DNA from: Rusavskia elegans
Lineage: Eukaryota; Ascomycota; Lecanoromycetes; Teloschistales; Teloschistaceae
Reading direction: 5' to 3'
NCBI GenBank assembly: GCA_011316305.1
Contig: SAUG01000094.1
Coordinates: 264,085-328,084 of the forward strand
Length of the DNA stretch: 64,000 nucleotides
The first letter of the stretch is position 1. Every line of letters begins with the position of its first letter. The notes beneath the pieces are model-generated. The model saw nothing but the letters and a program-made list of their open reading frames with translations, was not told where the DNA came from and made no database searches. Of this stretch, positions 46,382 to 56,985 are shown in pieces. A program made the position numbers and the translations under genes.

Positions 46382-47396
46382 ATGGCGGCACCATCAACGA
46401 GGTAACAAATTTGTGAAGGCTTGATTCGACATCCATGCTGACCGATCCAGTGACACTGCATCCGAGGGTACCACCAGCCTGTACGAGTCTCCCGCCTTTT
46501 CAATCTACGCAGGCCCTGCGCGCAAGCACTTCATTGCCCATGCGACTGTCCTGAGACAGTCCCCAATGTTGAAAAAGATTATCGACGGGAAGTGGAAAGA
46601 CAGCGAAGATCGCAAGATTGACTTTACAGAATGGGATGAGTTGACCATTCGTCAACTGCTCGACTTTCTTTACTTTGGGCATTACCACGTGTCGGTACCC
46701 GTCATGCGACAGACTGGTCCAGACAAAGACATCGACATCGAACTCACTGACGGCATGGCCAATTGCAACGTTAATGGTGCATACCAGACAACTCCCGTAC
46801 ACACCAGCGAACAGCTGGATTCTGCACGTCCAACTCACAAAGTCAACGAAATGGGTGTCTCGACTGAACATAAGCCACTCGTAACAGCAACTATCAGCCC
46901 TGAGCCCGAGCAGCTGGCTACTATACGTGCATTTACACTTCTTCAACATTCGAAACTCTACGTCTTCGCTCACTACCTCGAACTCACCCATCTTAAGGAC
47001 GAGGCCTATGAACATATCAGAGCTATGCTGGAGCTCTTTCTGAAGCTGTCCCCCAAGATGCTGGACTACGTCGTCCAGCTGATTCGCCATGTTTATGCTT
47101 CGACGGACACCCTCACCAATTCGAAAGAGCCACTCCGAGAGCTCATTGCCACATTCGTTGCCGAGTGGTTCCATGAATTCCAAGGAGATGGTGTCAAGGA
47201 GTTGATGGAGAAAGGCGGGGATTTCGTCGTGGACGTCATGGAGAAGGTTCAGCAACGCGCCCTTGATGTGAAGAAGCAGCATGAAGATGTAGAGAAGGAA
47301 CTTCAGCAGCAGATTGAAAAGTATCAGAAGAGGTTGAGGAAGAGGGGTGGCAAGATTGATGGAACCGGCAGTGGTGGTGCAGGGCATACTGGGTGA
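46382..47396 (+). CDS. BTB/POZ domain protein, copy 1
   Basis: Predicted 321 residues. Exon 1 is only 20 nt (46382-46401, MAAPST plus two bases). A 49-nt intron precedes exon 2 (46451-47396). Removing it gives SLYESPAFSIYAGPARKHF, IAHATVLRQSPML and LTIRQLLDFLYFGHY, the fungal BTB fold (residues ~15-95). BTB domains mediate dimerisation and can link substrates to Cul3 ligases, but fungal stand-alone members are mostly uncharacterised. The middle has a Thr-rich insertion. LLQHSKLYVFAHYLELTHLKDEAYEHI follows (the usual helical region after the BTB), and the C-terminus is a charged coiled coil (KKQHEDVEKELQQQIEKYQ). Confidence 0.82.
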
Positions 47397-47927
47397 TAGA
47401 TTGATCGAGTGTTAGGAGCATTGTTCGGAGGACATACTGCTGGTGACGAATGGTCAAGGGCATATCGCAGCTTTAAGCTCAAGGCACAAGTACTTATTTG
47501 ACGGAAGGGGAAGGCACCCAAAAGTATTCACTATACTCACGCCTGCACTGAGCCTTTTAATCTCTCCATTCGCCTGGAACTGGATAATCTGCAGATCCTA
47601 GGGATTCCAACTCCGAATCCACGCTAGCAGACTTCAATGAATGGGTCCGAGGGAAGCAATCATTGTGCCGACACAGGCTTTCAAAATGACTCCTCCCGAA
47701 CAGCCTCAAATACCGTCTTCACACGATCAAAAATGCGGTGGAAAGTCGATGTATCGATTTGGATGGTAGATGACGAGTCTGGAAGAATGATGAGATGACC
47801 AAATACAGTGAAGATTGTGATGGATTGACAACACAACATATCTTTCATCCATCAAAGTCCCCACGCAGACCTCTCCACCACGAACGGCCAACTCTCTGCA
47901 TCTACGAATTGGTCACACGAGACAGGA
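47397..47927. other. Intergenic between tandem BTB genes
   Basis: No coding frame is needed here. A frame starting at 47795 was considered and dropped in favour of the short exon at 47928. Confidence 0.5.
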
Positions 47928-49070
47928 ATGGGAAGCCAGGTCGGTACAAGGTATGTTTGTCAGCTCACTTAGTCGGTCGTGCAAGACTGACCGATATGCT
48001 ACAGCGCCTTTACCTCCCGCGTCTTTGAGATCCAGGTTGGACCTTCCGCGAAGAAGTTTTACGCCCATGGGGATATGCTTGCCAAGTCGGATGTTCTTCG
48101 CATGATACTCAATGGCAGAGGCAAAGAGATGGAAGAAGGGAAGATCATTTGGCCGGATTGGACCGTTGGTGGTGCGGAGCGTTTTCTGGAGTGGCTTTAT
48201 ACCGGCGACTATGGGTTTCCCTACCCGCGTCCAATATCGGCTACAAAAGATGGCTCGGAGGAGAATGGGGATTCATTCAATGTGGATGATGAGCTTGTGG
48301 CGGTGCATCATGGTAGCACGGCGCCTTCCAAACCTATGGCGAGCCGCTTAGGCTCCAAGGACTATCAGGTTGACGAGGCTTCGGCCGACGAAGTCACCAA
48401 CAAAGGAAAGGAGGTGACCGAAGGACCGTTGGATAGCCTTCAGGACCTCACTTGGCCAGGATGCCACACGCCGGAAGCAAAGTCATCGCAAGCCGAGAAG
48501 TTTGATAATTGGGTCGGTCATCAGCTCTGGAACGCGGATCAGCTGGATTACGAGGCAACTTTTCTCGCACATGCTGAACTGTACGTCATGGCATGCCGTT
48601 ATATGCTGGAAGAATTGAAGAACCTCTCATGGCAGCGCCTACGGTCGGTTCTGATTGGGATCGGCACTCTCTCTGCGGGATCTACTGTCTTGGGGAATCT
48701 GGTCACCTTGATCTCTTATGCCTACAAAGAAACCGGCAATGAGCCCGGTTGCACGGAGCCTCTTCGACAGCTCGTCACGACATTCGCAACACTCCATTTC
48801 ACGAAGTTCAGAGGATCTGAGGTCGACGATTTGATGATGTCCATAGAATTGACCGACCGGGAATTCATCTCGGATGTCACGCTCAAAGCCATGCAGAAGA
48901 TGAGCCACCTGGAGACAAGAAATTCGGAGGTGTCCTTGGGGCTTACCCATCCGGAGGGAAAGGCTGAATCGGAAGTACCGCTTGAAGGGCAAGTGTTCTT
49001 GAAGAGATTGAAAGAGGCAGCCGCGCGTCAGGATGTCAGACAGAGGTTGGAAATGATGGGAATTATCTGA
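47928..49070 (+). CDS. BTB/POZ domain protein, copy 2
   Basis: Predicted 362 residues. Exon 1 is 23 nt (47928-47950, MGSQVGT plus two bases), with strong donor AAG/GTATGT, a 54-nt intron with CTGAC branch, and exon 2 48005-49070. The result, SAFTSRVFEIQVGPSAKKF then YAHGDMLAKSDVLRMIL and GGAERFLEWLYTGDYGF, aligns with the BTB domain of the upstream gene. The intron sits at the same place and phase (2), so the two are tandem paralogues. A longer acidic linker follows, then LAHAELYVMACRYMLEELK and a conserved C-terminal half (EPLRQLVTTFATLHFTKF versus EPLRELIATFVAEWFHEF in copy 1). Confidence 0.82.
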
Positions 49071-50277
49071 TTTCACGCCATCGACTCGGTCTTCTTGTCC
49101 GTTCATGGCGTCTATTGGCGAAGGCAGATCACAAAGGACGGGTGTGTGGGCTGGGATAACAGATGACACCATCCGAGTCAAAGCCTCAGCCGCACGATGT
49201 TTTTCGATCTATGATCATTCCACTGTTACTCACGGAGATCATCTCTGTTGTACGCGGTGAACCCCGGAGGATGCACTTGATCATGTGAAACCGCCATCGC
49301 ATTCGCAGGAATGGGCATAAAACCAATGCTATAGGTCCTACGCCCGTTCATACATTAACTCAATCTTGACGGAGAATCTGGCGTACACATCCCTTGCATT
49401 CGGGTGTCAAGGACAGAACACATCGAGGTATCGATTGCCTCCCATCCCAACCCTGATGGCCTCACCCGCGACAAAGCCAATGCAGGCTTTGAAGAAGGAT
49501 CCTGGTCGATAGAAATTATGAATTCACTCAAGAACGCCATAGAGATCACTAAAATTGACAACAGGGGTTTTGAAGGGACATCATACTTTTTGGCCAGTTG
49601 CTGGATGTCCCGTCAACTACAACATACTGCGTCCGGTTCTGTCCACTCAAAGCCCAACATGCTTGTGTTGCCTTTGGTGATGGGGTCTTGACACCTTCAC
49701 AGGTCAGAGTCGCCATCTTGACTGGAACCCTTTTGGACAACACTCATCGGATGAATGAGCCTGTTCTGGCCGTCTGCTGTCGATGACTGTATGAATATTC
49801 TGTCGATGAGACGGAGTGAATTTTGGGTCCTTCATCAGTCGTTTCATCCTTCGAACAATATGGATCCACTGCCATTTATTGTCCAATCAAAGATCTTCAG
49901 TGAATCCTTAGACGTTTCGCAGCGAGCTCCACTTGTGGGTATCAGCGTATCAGCTAAGACTGTCATGGGACGTTGACTTTTCCCTCTTCAATATCTGGTA
50001 ATTGGCCGCTGATACTACCACAGAAACAAGCTTCGCCTCTTGTTCACTTAGCTTGAGCTATGTGGACAGGACCGAGGTAGGCTAAAGTTTGTCCTAGAGG
50101 TTCCGTTCAACAGTTCAATCAATATCCGCTCCGTTCATCACATACTGGGACCGGGGCGAAATCAAGGTCTCCTCGTTCTCCAGAGTCACTACTTTTACCA
50201 TACTGGAAGATTACGCCAACTTTAATGCTCTGCAAGGAATGAACAACTACAGGTGACTCAGATTGGGAGGAATCAAC
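49071..50277. other. Intergenic, no gene supported
   Basis: A plus-strand frame near 49404-49691 is not recognisable. The last few hundred bases should be the promoter of the permease gene. Confidence 0.45.
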
Positions 50278-52257
50278 ATGCGTACACGACATCGAGGCTC
50301 CCAATTGAAGACCCAGGATGAAGGCCGGCTGGCGGAGTTAGGATACACCCAACAGCTGGAAAGAGAATGGGGATTGCTTCATAATTTTGGTGCTTCTTTT
50401 TCTATCATTGCATGTCCCCGTGCCCACGGTCAAGGAAATGGGAATGCTGACAACCGAATAGAGTGTCATCACCGGCATCACAACGTACAAACACCTCTTG
50501 ATCTTCGATGCAATCTGCAGGTGCTAATTCGACACAGTCTTTTCAGTTATGGACTTAATACAGGTGGTCCAGCCATTATGTCGGTTGGTTGGATCATCGT
50601 CAGCTTCTTCAGTATGCTTCCCATCAAGCTCTGGACTGCACATTGTACAAAGCTAATGAAGTAGCTCTTCTTGTCAGCACCAGCATGGCCGAGATTGTCT
50701 CAGCAATCCCAACATCTGGTGGACCATACTTTTGGGCCTACATGCTCGCACCGCCACATCATGCTCCCTTCTTCGCATGGATCACTGGATGGTCAGGCAC
50801 TCACTATTTGCAATCATATAGGATCAGGGCTGATCTGTCAGTTAGGTTCAATCTGATTGGCCAAATAGCGATTACGACCGGTATTGATTTCGGACTCGCC
50901 AATCTAATATCCACGACTGCATCAATCAGCAATGGCTATGCGGGAACGGCAGTGAAGACCCTTGGTATCCTGGCCGTCATTCTCCTGAGCCAAGTCGCGG
51001 TCAATCTCGTCAGTGTCCACAAGCTTCGATACATGATCTATACATCCATCGCCCTGAACTCAGCCGGAGTCATTTGTCTGCTTATTACAGTATTAAGTCA
51101 AGCCCCCAGCCATCAAACCGCTGGCTTCGTGTTCGGGAAGTTCTTCGATGGAACCGCAACCGACGACAATGCCGAAGGCTGGAGCATTCGGGCGTCACCA
51201 GCATACGTTGCCGCCACCGGCGTTCTGATGTCCCAATACACCTTCACCGGCTACGATGCCAGTGCTCATCTCTGTGAGGAAACAAGGAGAGCTGTCCGCG
51301 ACGCCCCGCTTGGACTGCTCTCGGCCAGTGCAGCGTCCGCATGTCTGGGGTTCTTCGTCATTGTGGCCATGCTATTCTCCATCCAGGATTTTGACACTGT
51401 CCGGGTGAGCCCATTGCCGGTTCTCCAAATATTGACGGATGCCTGTGGACGTGGAGGAGGACTGGTGCTCATGGTGCTTATAATGCTATGCGTTTGGCAT
51501 TGCGGTTTGTTTAGCTTGGTATGATTGTCATTCACAGTAGATGCCGTTCAAACCGCGTGCTAACGAAATATAGACGAGCAACTCCAGAATGATGTTCGCC
51601 TTCGCCCGCGACGGAGGCATCCCCCATCGTCTCCATATCATCGACGCCCACTTCAAAGCACCCATCCGCACCGTCATCTTCGGCGCCACCTGCTCCTTCC
51701 TCCTCGCCCTCCCAGCTCTCGGCTCCCAAGTCGCCTTCAACGGCACCACCTCCATCGCCACAATATCCCTCTACGTATCCTACGGCATCCCCATCGCCAT
51801 GACCCTCGCATATCCCCAAAACTTCCAACGCGGCCCTTTCAAACTCGGCCGTGCCTCCAAACCTATCGCTCTTATCGCCTCCCTCTGGGTCACTTTCATC
51901 ACCATCGCTTTCTGTCTACCAACCGTCAACCCCGTCCAAATCCAGACACTGAACTACACGCCCGTCGCCCTGGGTATCGTCGGCATCTTCGCCTTTGGAA
52001 GTTGGTTCCTATGGGCACGAAAGTGGTTTACGGGAAGGTGTAGAGACCATTGTCGGATCTGTATCCGCCAGCTGGATTTCCTAGGCGAGGAGATGGTAGA
52101 TCGACGCTCTAATACGGGTGGGGGAGAATGGGATGGTGCTGAGTTACAGCAGCACAGACATGCCGAGAGGTTCGAGAATAGTGATCGGGGGAGTGACCAA
52201 AAGAGTCAGATTACGGTCAGTAGGGATTTCGAGATTCGGCAGGATCAGGGGTTGTAG
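50278..52257 (+). CDS. APC-family amino acid/GABA-type permease
   Basis: Predicted 571-residue plasma-membrane permease of the amino acid/choline/GABA branch of the APC superfamily; substrate not assigned. Six exons: 50278-50409, 50462-50484, 50538-50611, 50662-50791, 50846-51518, 51574-52257. Exon 2 is a 23-nt microexon. The first intron begins GCATGT (GC-AG). Only that choice gives NFGASFSIISVITGITT and a closed frame. Later joins give LFSYGLNTGGP, MAEIVSAIPTSGGPYFW, WITGWFNLIGQIAITTG and FSLTSNSRMMFAFARDGG, all hallmarks of this subfamily, including the consensus Ser/Gly-rich region of TM1 and TM3. About 12 membrane helices are visible. The hydrophilic C-tail (from ~525) is unrelated to transport. 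Confidence 0.92.
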
Positions 52258-54091
52258 AAATTGTTAGATCCGCATGGGAAGGGTCTAGAAGGAGTGTGTT
52301 GAGTTTACGATGTTGTTTTGCTAGATTAGATTGGCTTGAATGGTAATAAATCGCTCGCACTACCTTTCTACTTGCGTTTCCCCCTTTCTTCCGGGTTTTA
52401 ATAATCTTTGGGAATCCCAAACGTCTTAACACCCTCTCGCTAAATAAATAATTTCATATCTCTCCCACCATAATAAGCCCCCCCCCCCCTTTCATCGTGA
52501 GCAGAACTCTTCAGCGGCTATCATTTCGACTTCTAACCATCAATAACATCCCACACCCCAAGCGCCCACCAAACCAGCACCCCAACACACCAAGACATAA
52601 ACCAACAGGCTCAATCTGCCCTTCCCCGCTCACTGCAAGGGCTCGCCCGTAGTTGGTTGTGATTATTCGAACTCGTCTTTATAGAATAGGATAACTTAAA
52701 TAACTGTTACTAATTTCTCGACTTTCTTTCCCGAAGTGGGGTTGAAGAAGGGAAGAATGGGTTAGAGACGGGTGGATGCGTTTGATTAGGCTTGAAGCGA
52801 AGGAAAGGGCTTGCGGAGGGGTGTTGCGTGAGAGGTTGAGAGGGTGGGGTGGGTGCAGGTTTGGATGGATATGGGTTGAGATTACTATTTGTAGTATGAA
52901 TGAGCGATGTATAATTCTATGCGTACGTAACCGGGTGGATTGTAACGTGGGTTGTGACTGTGGAGGCTGGTCGCTTTATCGTTGCGTGGTTGGATGAATG
53001 TGAAGGATGCCGGGGTTGGATGGTTGGTGCTCGTGTACACTGATGCGTAAATCAGTTGTACTGCTTATATGATTTTCGCAACAATGATTAAAAATGAGAA
53101 AAAAGTAGGATAAGTATTTTGTATCTGGTTGTAAACTACTGTCAGCTGCGTCGATTTTCTTTAATCGCCTGCTGTACACCGCAGCGATCTTTTCCTCCGT
53201 CGTTGTCCCAGTTGGCTTTATGTGGATCTTTGGAACGATAGGAGAAGGGTTACGTTTTCTTGTGGGGCGGGAGTTGAAGAGGTTGCCACGTCTGTCGTTT
53301 CGTGACTTGTCTTTGAAACACAAGAGGTATGTATAAATGGATCCGGAACTCCCTTGTTCTCCATGAAATATCTATGTTTGGATGAAGATGTCACGGATGA
53401 AGTATTATTCATTTGATCTAGTATTTCGAACTCGCTGTTATACATCCTAAAGCGAGCCAAATTCCTAGGGGTATTGGTTTTTTCAATAAGCCCGGATCTG
53501 GGCGCATCATTTCAGTAAATTACAATCATGCCGGGTCAGTAGAGCAGCAGGCACTTCTCTGTGAAGCCAATATACAGGTGGAGGACAATCAGAGAAGGCG
53601 GCATCGTACAGTCTTAGTCACGAAACAATGTGGATGGTGCTTGTAGAGAAGAGAGAAGGGACACAGAGTGAAGGTTTTGGAGGAACGAACAATCCAACAG
53701 GCGAATCTTCGAGAAAGAAAAGGTGAGAGAACCAGAGGTTGCTGAGGAGTTTAAAGATGTGGAGCTAGCGGTGAATTTATCCGTCGTTGTGATTGAAAGT
53801 GTTCTCGCAGCAGCGGCGAGGTTGTAAGTGAATGATGCCTATGATGTTTTTGTTGTGCTATTGATTTTGCACAGAAAGCTGTTGCATGGAAAGATGCCCT
53901 GCATTTAGGCCAAAGGCTTCCATCTGGCAAGGGCAATATCGCTGACCGCTCACATTCAGCGTACCTCGCACCTTCAATGCAATGAGAGTGAGATATTTGA
54001 GTGAAGCCAGCGTCCGGGAATTTCGTGATCGTGGGATGAAATGCGTAATTAGCTTTTGTCGAGCAGTCCAGTGGGAAAGTAGTGCCGTTCT
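52258..54091. other. 1.8-kb gap without supported gene
   Basis: Contains a C-homopolymer at about 52478-52490 and a simple G-rich stretch at 52.7-52.9 kb. The small frames at 53.0-53.5 and 53.75-54.1 kb are not protein-like. Both flanking genes end here. Confidence 0.45.
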
Positions 54092-55384
54092 TTACTGCAA
54101 TTTGCATACACGTTCTTTTCCAGCGATCTCTTGTCCATCGCTATCTTTTCCGTCGCTCTCTGTCTCTTCTTCGTTCGTCCCTTCCACAATATCTCCAACC
54201 GTCTCTGCTCCAATAAGACCAGGAACAATGACCTCCTCTCCAACGGTTCCTTTCCCAACATTTTGTTCTCCAGCGATTGGACTGGTGGCTGAATCTAGCA
54301 CTTTTGCTCCAGTTGTCCAGTCGAGCTCATCAAACACATGCTCCTGCGCCATATAATCCAGGAAGTGCTGTGGCCTCACGTAGCACAAATTCTCCTCAGG
54401 CTTAGGATTCAACTTGAACTGACAGTAATCGCAGAGTGCTGCGACTTCTTTTGCTGTGATATCCTTCTTCTCCCGTCGCACCACGAGTATACTGCCGACG
54501 TTTGGATCTAAAGGCGATGGAACACAGCCATCGATCTGAACACTGTCTAGGATTTCGCGTAGAAACATTGCTGACTCGTTCTTGTAAGGGCTGCCCTCCT
54601 CTTGGCTTTCCCACAACGGATGTGGTGGGTATACCCAAGCATGGACAGGCATACGAACCAAATCAGATATCGGAGCTGCTTTGGTGGAGAAGGCGGGATG
54701 GTCTTTTGGGACTTCGACCTCGATGTACTTTTTGGAAAAAAGCTTGATATCTCCGTCACAGTTGACTCGAACACCTCTTGTCTTGTATCGCACCAGATGA
54801 TAGTTAGGCAAGTCCGGTGTTAGGATGCTTCCACGGGACACTGCAAAGAAATCGACCGCATTACGAATGTCTTTCATATGAATATCACGGTAGACAGTTG
54901 GTTTTCCAGCTTCGCTAGCCGTGACGACGATCGAACCTCTCCACTCTTGGGCCGGAGTTTGGTGAGTAATTGCTTGAATACTTTGATTGACCTCAGCCTG
55001 TGCTGCTTCATGTTGTTGGAGCCTCCAAATTTTTAAGGTGTACGTGAGGAATAGGCCCCGTAGCGCATTGTAGTTGCAATGGATACAAGCAAGGGCTCTC
55101 TTTAAAGTTGTGCTTCCAAGCAATCTCCACAGATCAGGTACTCGATTTTCTGGTTTGCCCTTGAGACCGAACCAGACCAGCTTTGGGGCTGGCTGATCGA
55201 ATGGAAACAGGAGAGCAAGATATTCATCGGGCCCCGGATCTGCCAAATTCATGAACTCCTTGCAAACCATGTTGTGAACGTGCAGGTCAGTCTGTTGACA
55301 CTCATCGGAACAGTAGGTTACTGAGAAGCAGGTCTCACAACATAGCTTGGGATCTTCCGTTGCGCAGATGATGCAACCTCCCAT
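54092..55384 (-). CDS. MYND zinc-finger protein
   Basis: Single-exon protein of 430 residues. The N-terminus is a complete MYND finger: cysteines 4, 7, 16, 19, 25 and 29, with His37 and Cys41 (C-x2-C ... C-x2-C ... YCSDEC ... H-x3-C). MYND fingers bind proline-containing peptides and recruit partners, often in chromatin or SET-domain proteins, but no SET domain is evident here. The body contains LKRALACIHCNYNALRGLFL, WRGSIVVTASEAG and VRMPVHAWVYPPHP and is otherwise unrecognised. The last ~60 residues are acidic (EETESDGKDSDGQE). No introns. It lies about 300 bp from the decayed gene at the edge of the repeat block. Confidence 0.88.
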   Translation of the reverse strand: MGGCIICATEDPKLCCETCFSVTYCSDECQQTDLHVHNMVCKEFMNLADPGPDEYLALLFPFDQPAPKLVWFGLKGKPENRVPDLWRLLGSTTLKRALACIHCNYNALRGLFLTYTLKIWRLQQHEAAQAEVNQSIQAITHQTPAQEWRGSIVVTASEAGKPTVYRDIHMKDIRNAVDFFAVSRGSILTPDLPNYHLVRYKTRGVRVNCDGDIKLFSKKYIEVEVPKDHPAFSTKAAPISDLVRMPVHAWVYPPHPLWESQEEGSPYKNESAMFLREILDSVQIDGCVPSPLDPNVGSILVVRREKKDITAKEVAALCDYCQFKLNPKPEENLCYVRPQHFLDYMAQEHVFDELDWTTGAKVLDSATSPIAGEQNVGKGTVGEEVIVPGLIGAETVGDIVEGTNEEETESDGKDSDGQEIAGKERVCKLQ

Positions 55385-55672
55385 TGTTAGATAGAAATGT
55401 AAGTACGAGCATTGCTTGATCGACTCGGGGCACCGTTACACCAGACGACTGTCGTTGTTGGTCTGTCACCAAACGGAAGGAGCAATCCTCAGAAAGCGTC
55501 CACCTCCGCTGGACGTTGACCGACTTTGTCATAGTAACTATCACACATCGAGGTAACCGTGTGCTATAATGCTGGCTATAATTGTTGCCTTTAGTAATAC
55601 AGACCTTGTAGCTTTCTGTAAGGTCTTGCTTGAGTGTCACAAGAATATCCACACAACCACGAGGTCCAATTG

Positions 55673-56201
55673 TCAGTGCATCAAGCCCAGAGGTTTCATC
55701 AGCTTATGAAACTGTACATCAAAAGCATCTAGAGTCTTCCCGTCGGCCTGTCTGTCCAAAGTTATCCGGAACCCTGGCAAGTTAACCTTCCTCGCACGAC
55801 CAGACTTGTCAAGCTCAAATACAAACTCTTCCAGCGAGCGCGATGCGTATAAAGTTGTCTACGTCGACGATAAGATTGGTGTTGACGATTTCTTCCGAAG
55901 GTAACTTATTCAGAACGTATTCCGCGCGCCAAACCTCGGTTTTGTTGCCTCCGCTGATGTTTGAGGGCGTTATTTGGGCATTACCTGGCTTGCGCTTCGG
56001 ATTTAACATGTTCACAAACTGGGTAAGGAAGTCCGTCCCGTTGGATATCCAGGAGGTCACCACTAGCCCTCGGCTGCCATTGACCTCGAAGGTGGTAGAC
56101 GAGTTTATGGTAGCGTCACTCGAGATGTACGAGCCTGATAACTTGCTAGCAGTCTGATCTCGTCCTATCTTTTCCACTGCAGGCCAGACGAGGTCGGAGA
56201 C
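55673..56201 (-). pseudogene. Beta-lactamase-like (ARB_00930 type) C-terminal fragment
   Basis: From an acceptor (CAAAAACACAG) the frame reads SDLVWPAVEKIGRDQTASKL, LSGSY and VVTSWISNGTDFLTQF. This is the C-terminal domain of fungal serine beta-lactamase/penicillin-binding-like secreted hydrolases. At about 55855 the reading must move by one base, to LYASRSLEEFVFELD and NLPGFRITLDRQ, and it ends at a stop (55673-55675). The catalytic N-terminal domain, with its S-x-x-K nucleophile, is missing, and the upstream side runs into a PhoD-like fragment and then the AT-rich block. It is therefore a dead, truncated remnant. Confidence 0.7.
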
Positions 56202-56300
56202 CTGTGTTTTTGGATGGGGTTGTTAGGTGGATGTTGGGGTAGGGGAAGGGGGACAGGGGATGGGAGAAGGGGAAAAGGTGAGGGAAATGGAAGGACGAAC

Positions 56301-56393
56301 CCAGTTTTAGTGGCTGTCGCCTGCTAGGAAGATGTTGTTGCCAATGTTGTTGTCGTAGAGGTGTTTAAGGGTTCGGTTGCGGTTGGCAGTATA
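56301..56393 (-). pseudogene. PhoD-like phosphatase exon fragment with nonsense codon
   Basis: The 31 codons read YTANRNRTLKHLYDN, NIGNNIFLAGDSH, a stop, then NW. This is the fungal PhoD-type alkaline phosphatase metal-site region, in which GDSHQNWVSDLVW is expected. The stop TAA (56309-56307) stands exactly where CAA (Gln) is expected, a single C-to-T change. A GT donor follows and a 99-nt intron with an ACCTAAC branch leads to the exon starting VSDLVW. Confidence 0.65.
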
Positions 56394-56678
56394 CCCCTTT
56401 TAGATCTCAGTATCACGCCATGATTGCCCAGGAAAAGGGGGCGGAGAGCGTTGTGTCTTCGGAGCGCAACAATCCTTCGCAACAATGCTAGTTGCTAGTC
56501 TCGCAACAATTGAAACCCTTTGCAGGTATATTTAGCCACAACTACTACCTCTTTTTTAATTTCTATGGGGTATATCTTTAGGGAGATCGGTTATTCTATA
56601 GTTCTATTTCTTTATATTTTATAAAATAATTACTATAGATTTGAAAGTAGAGTAATACAACGTTTTTATATGACTACA

Positions 56679-56985
56679 GGCGTTACGTTCGAGCCTAGCT
56701 ATAGCCGTAGTCGTAGTCCGAGCTACTAAATAGTAAAAAGATTCTAATATAAATCATCGCAATTAATTTTATATAGCTATAAAGATATAATTATAATATT
56801 ATAAAACGTTATTATTATATAGACAATTATAAAATAATATATAGAATAATATCTAATATTTATATTAATAATTTATATAAAAAATTATTTATTAGATATA
56901 AAAGATAATATATATAGTAATCGAATCGATGTATCCGATAGAACCGTTTTATTAAATAGCGACGGCTTTATAATTCTAGCGGTTT
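56679..56985 (+). repeat. Repeat X, copy 1
   Basis: Begins GGCGTTACGTTCGAGCCTAG and runs to the TTAAATAG...GCGG stretch near 56985. It matches 60658-60945 in the same orientation with many C/T and G/A differences. Confidence 0.7.

Noticed and set aside
47795..47950. Longer first exon for the second BTB gene, using donor CG/GTACAA
   Set aside because: The 23-nt exon with the stronger donor AAG/GTATGT keeps frame and matches the structure of the tandem paralogue.
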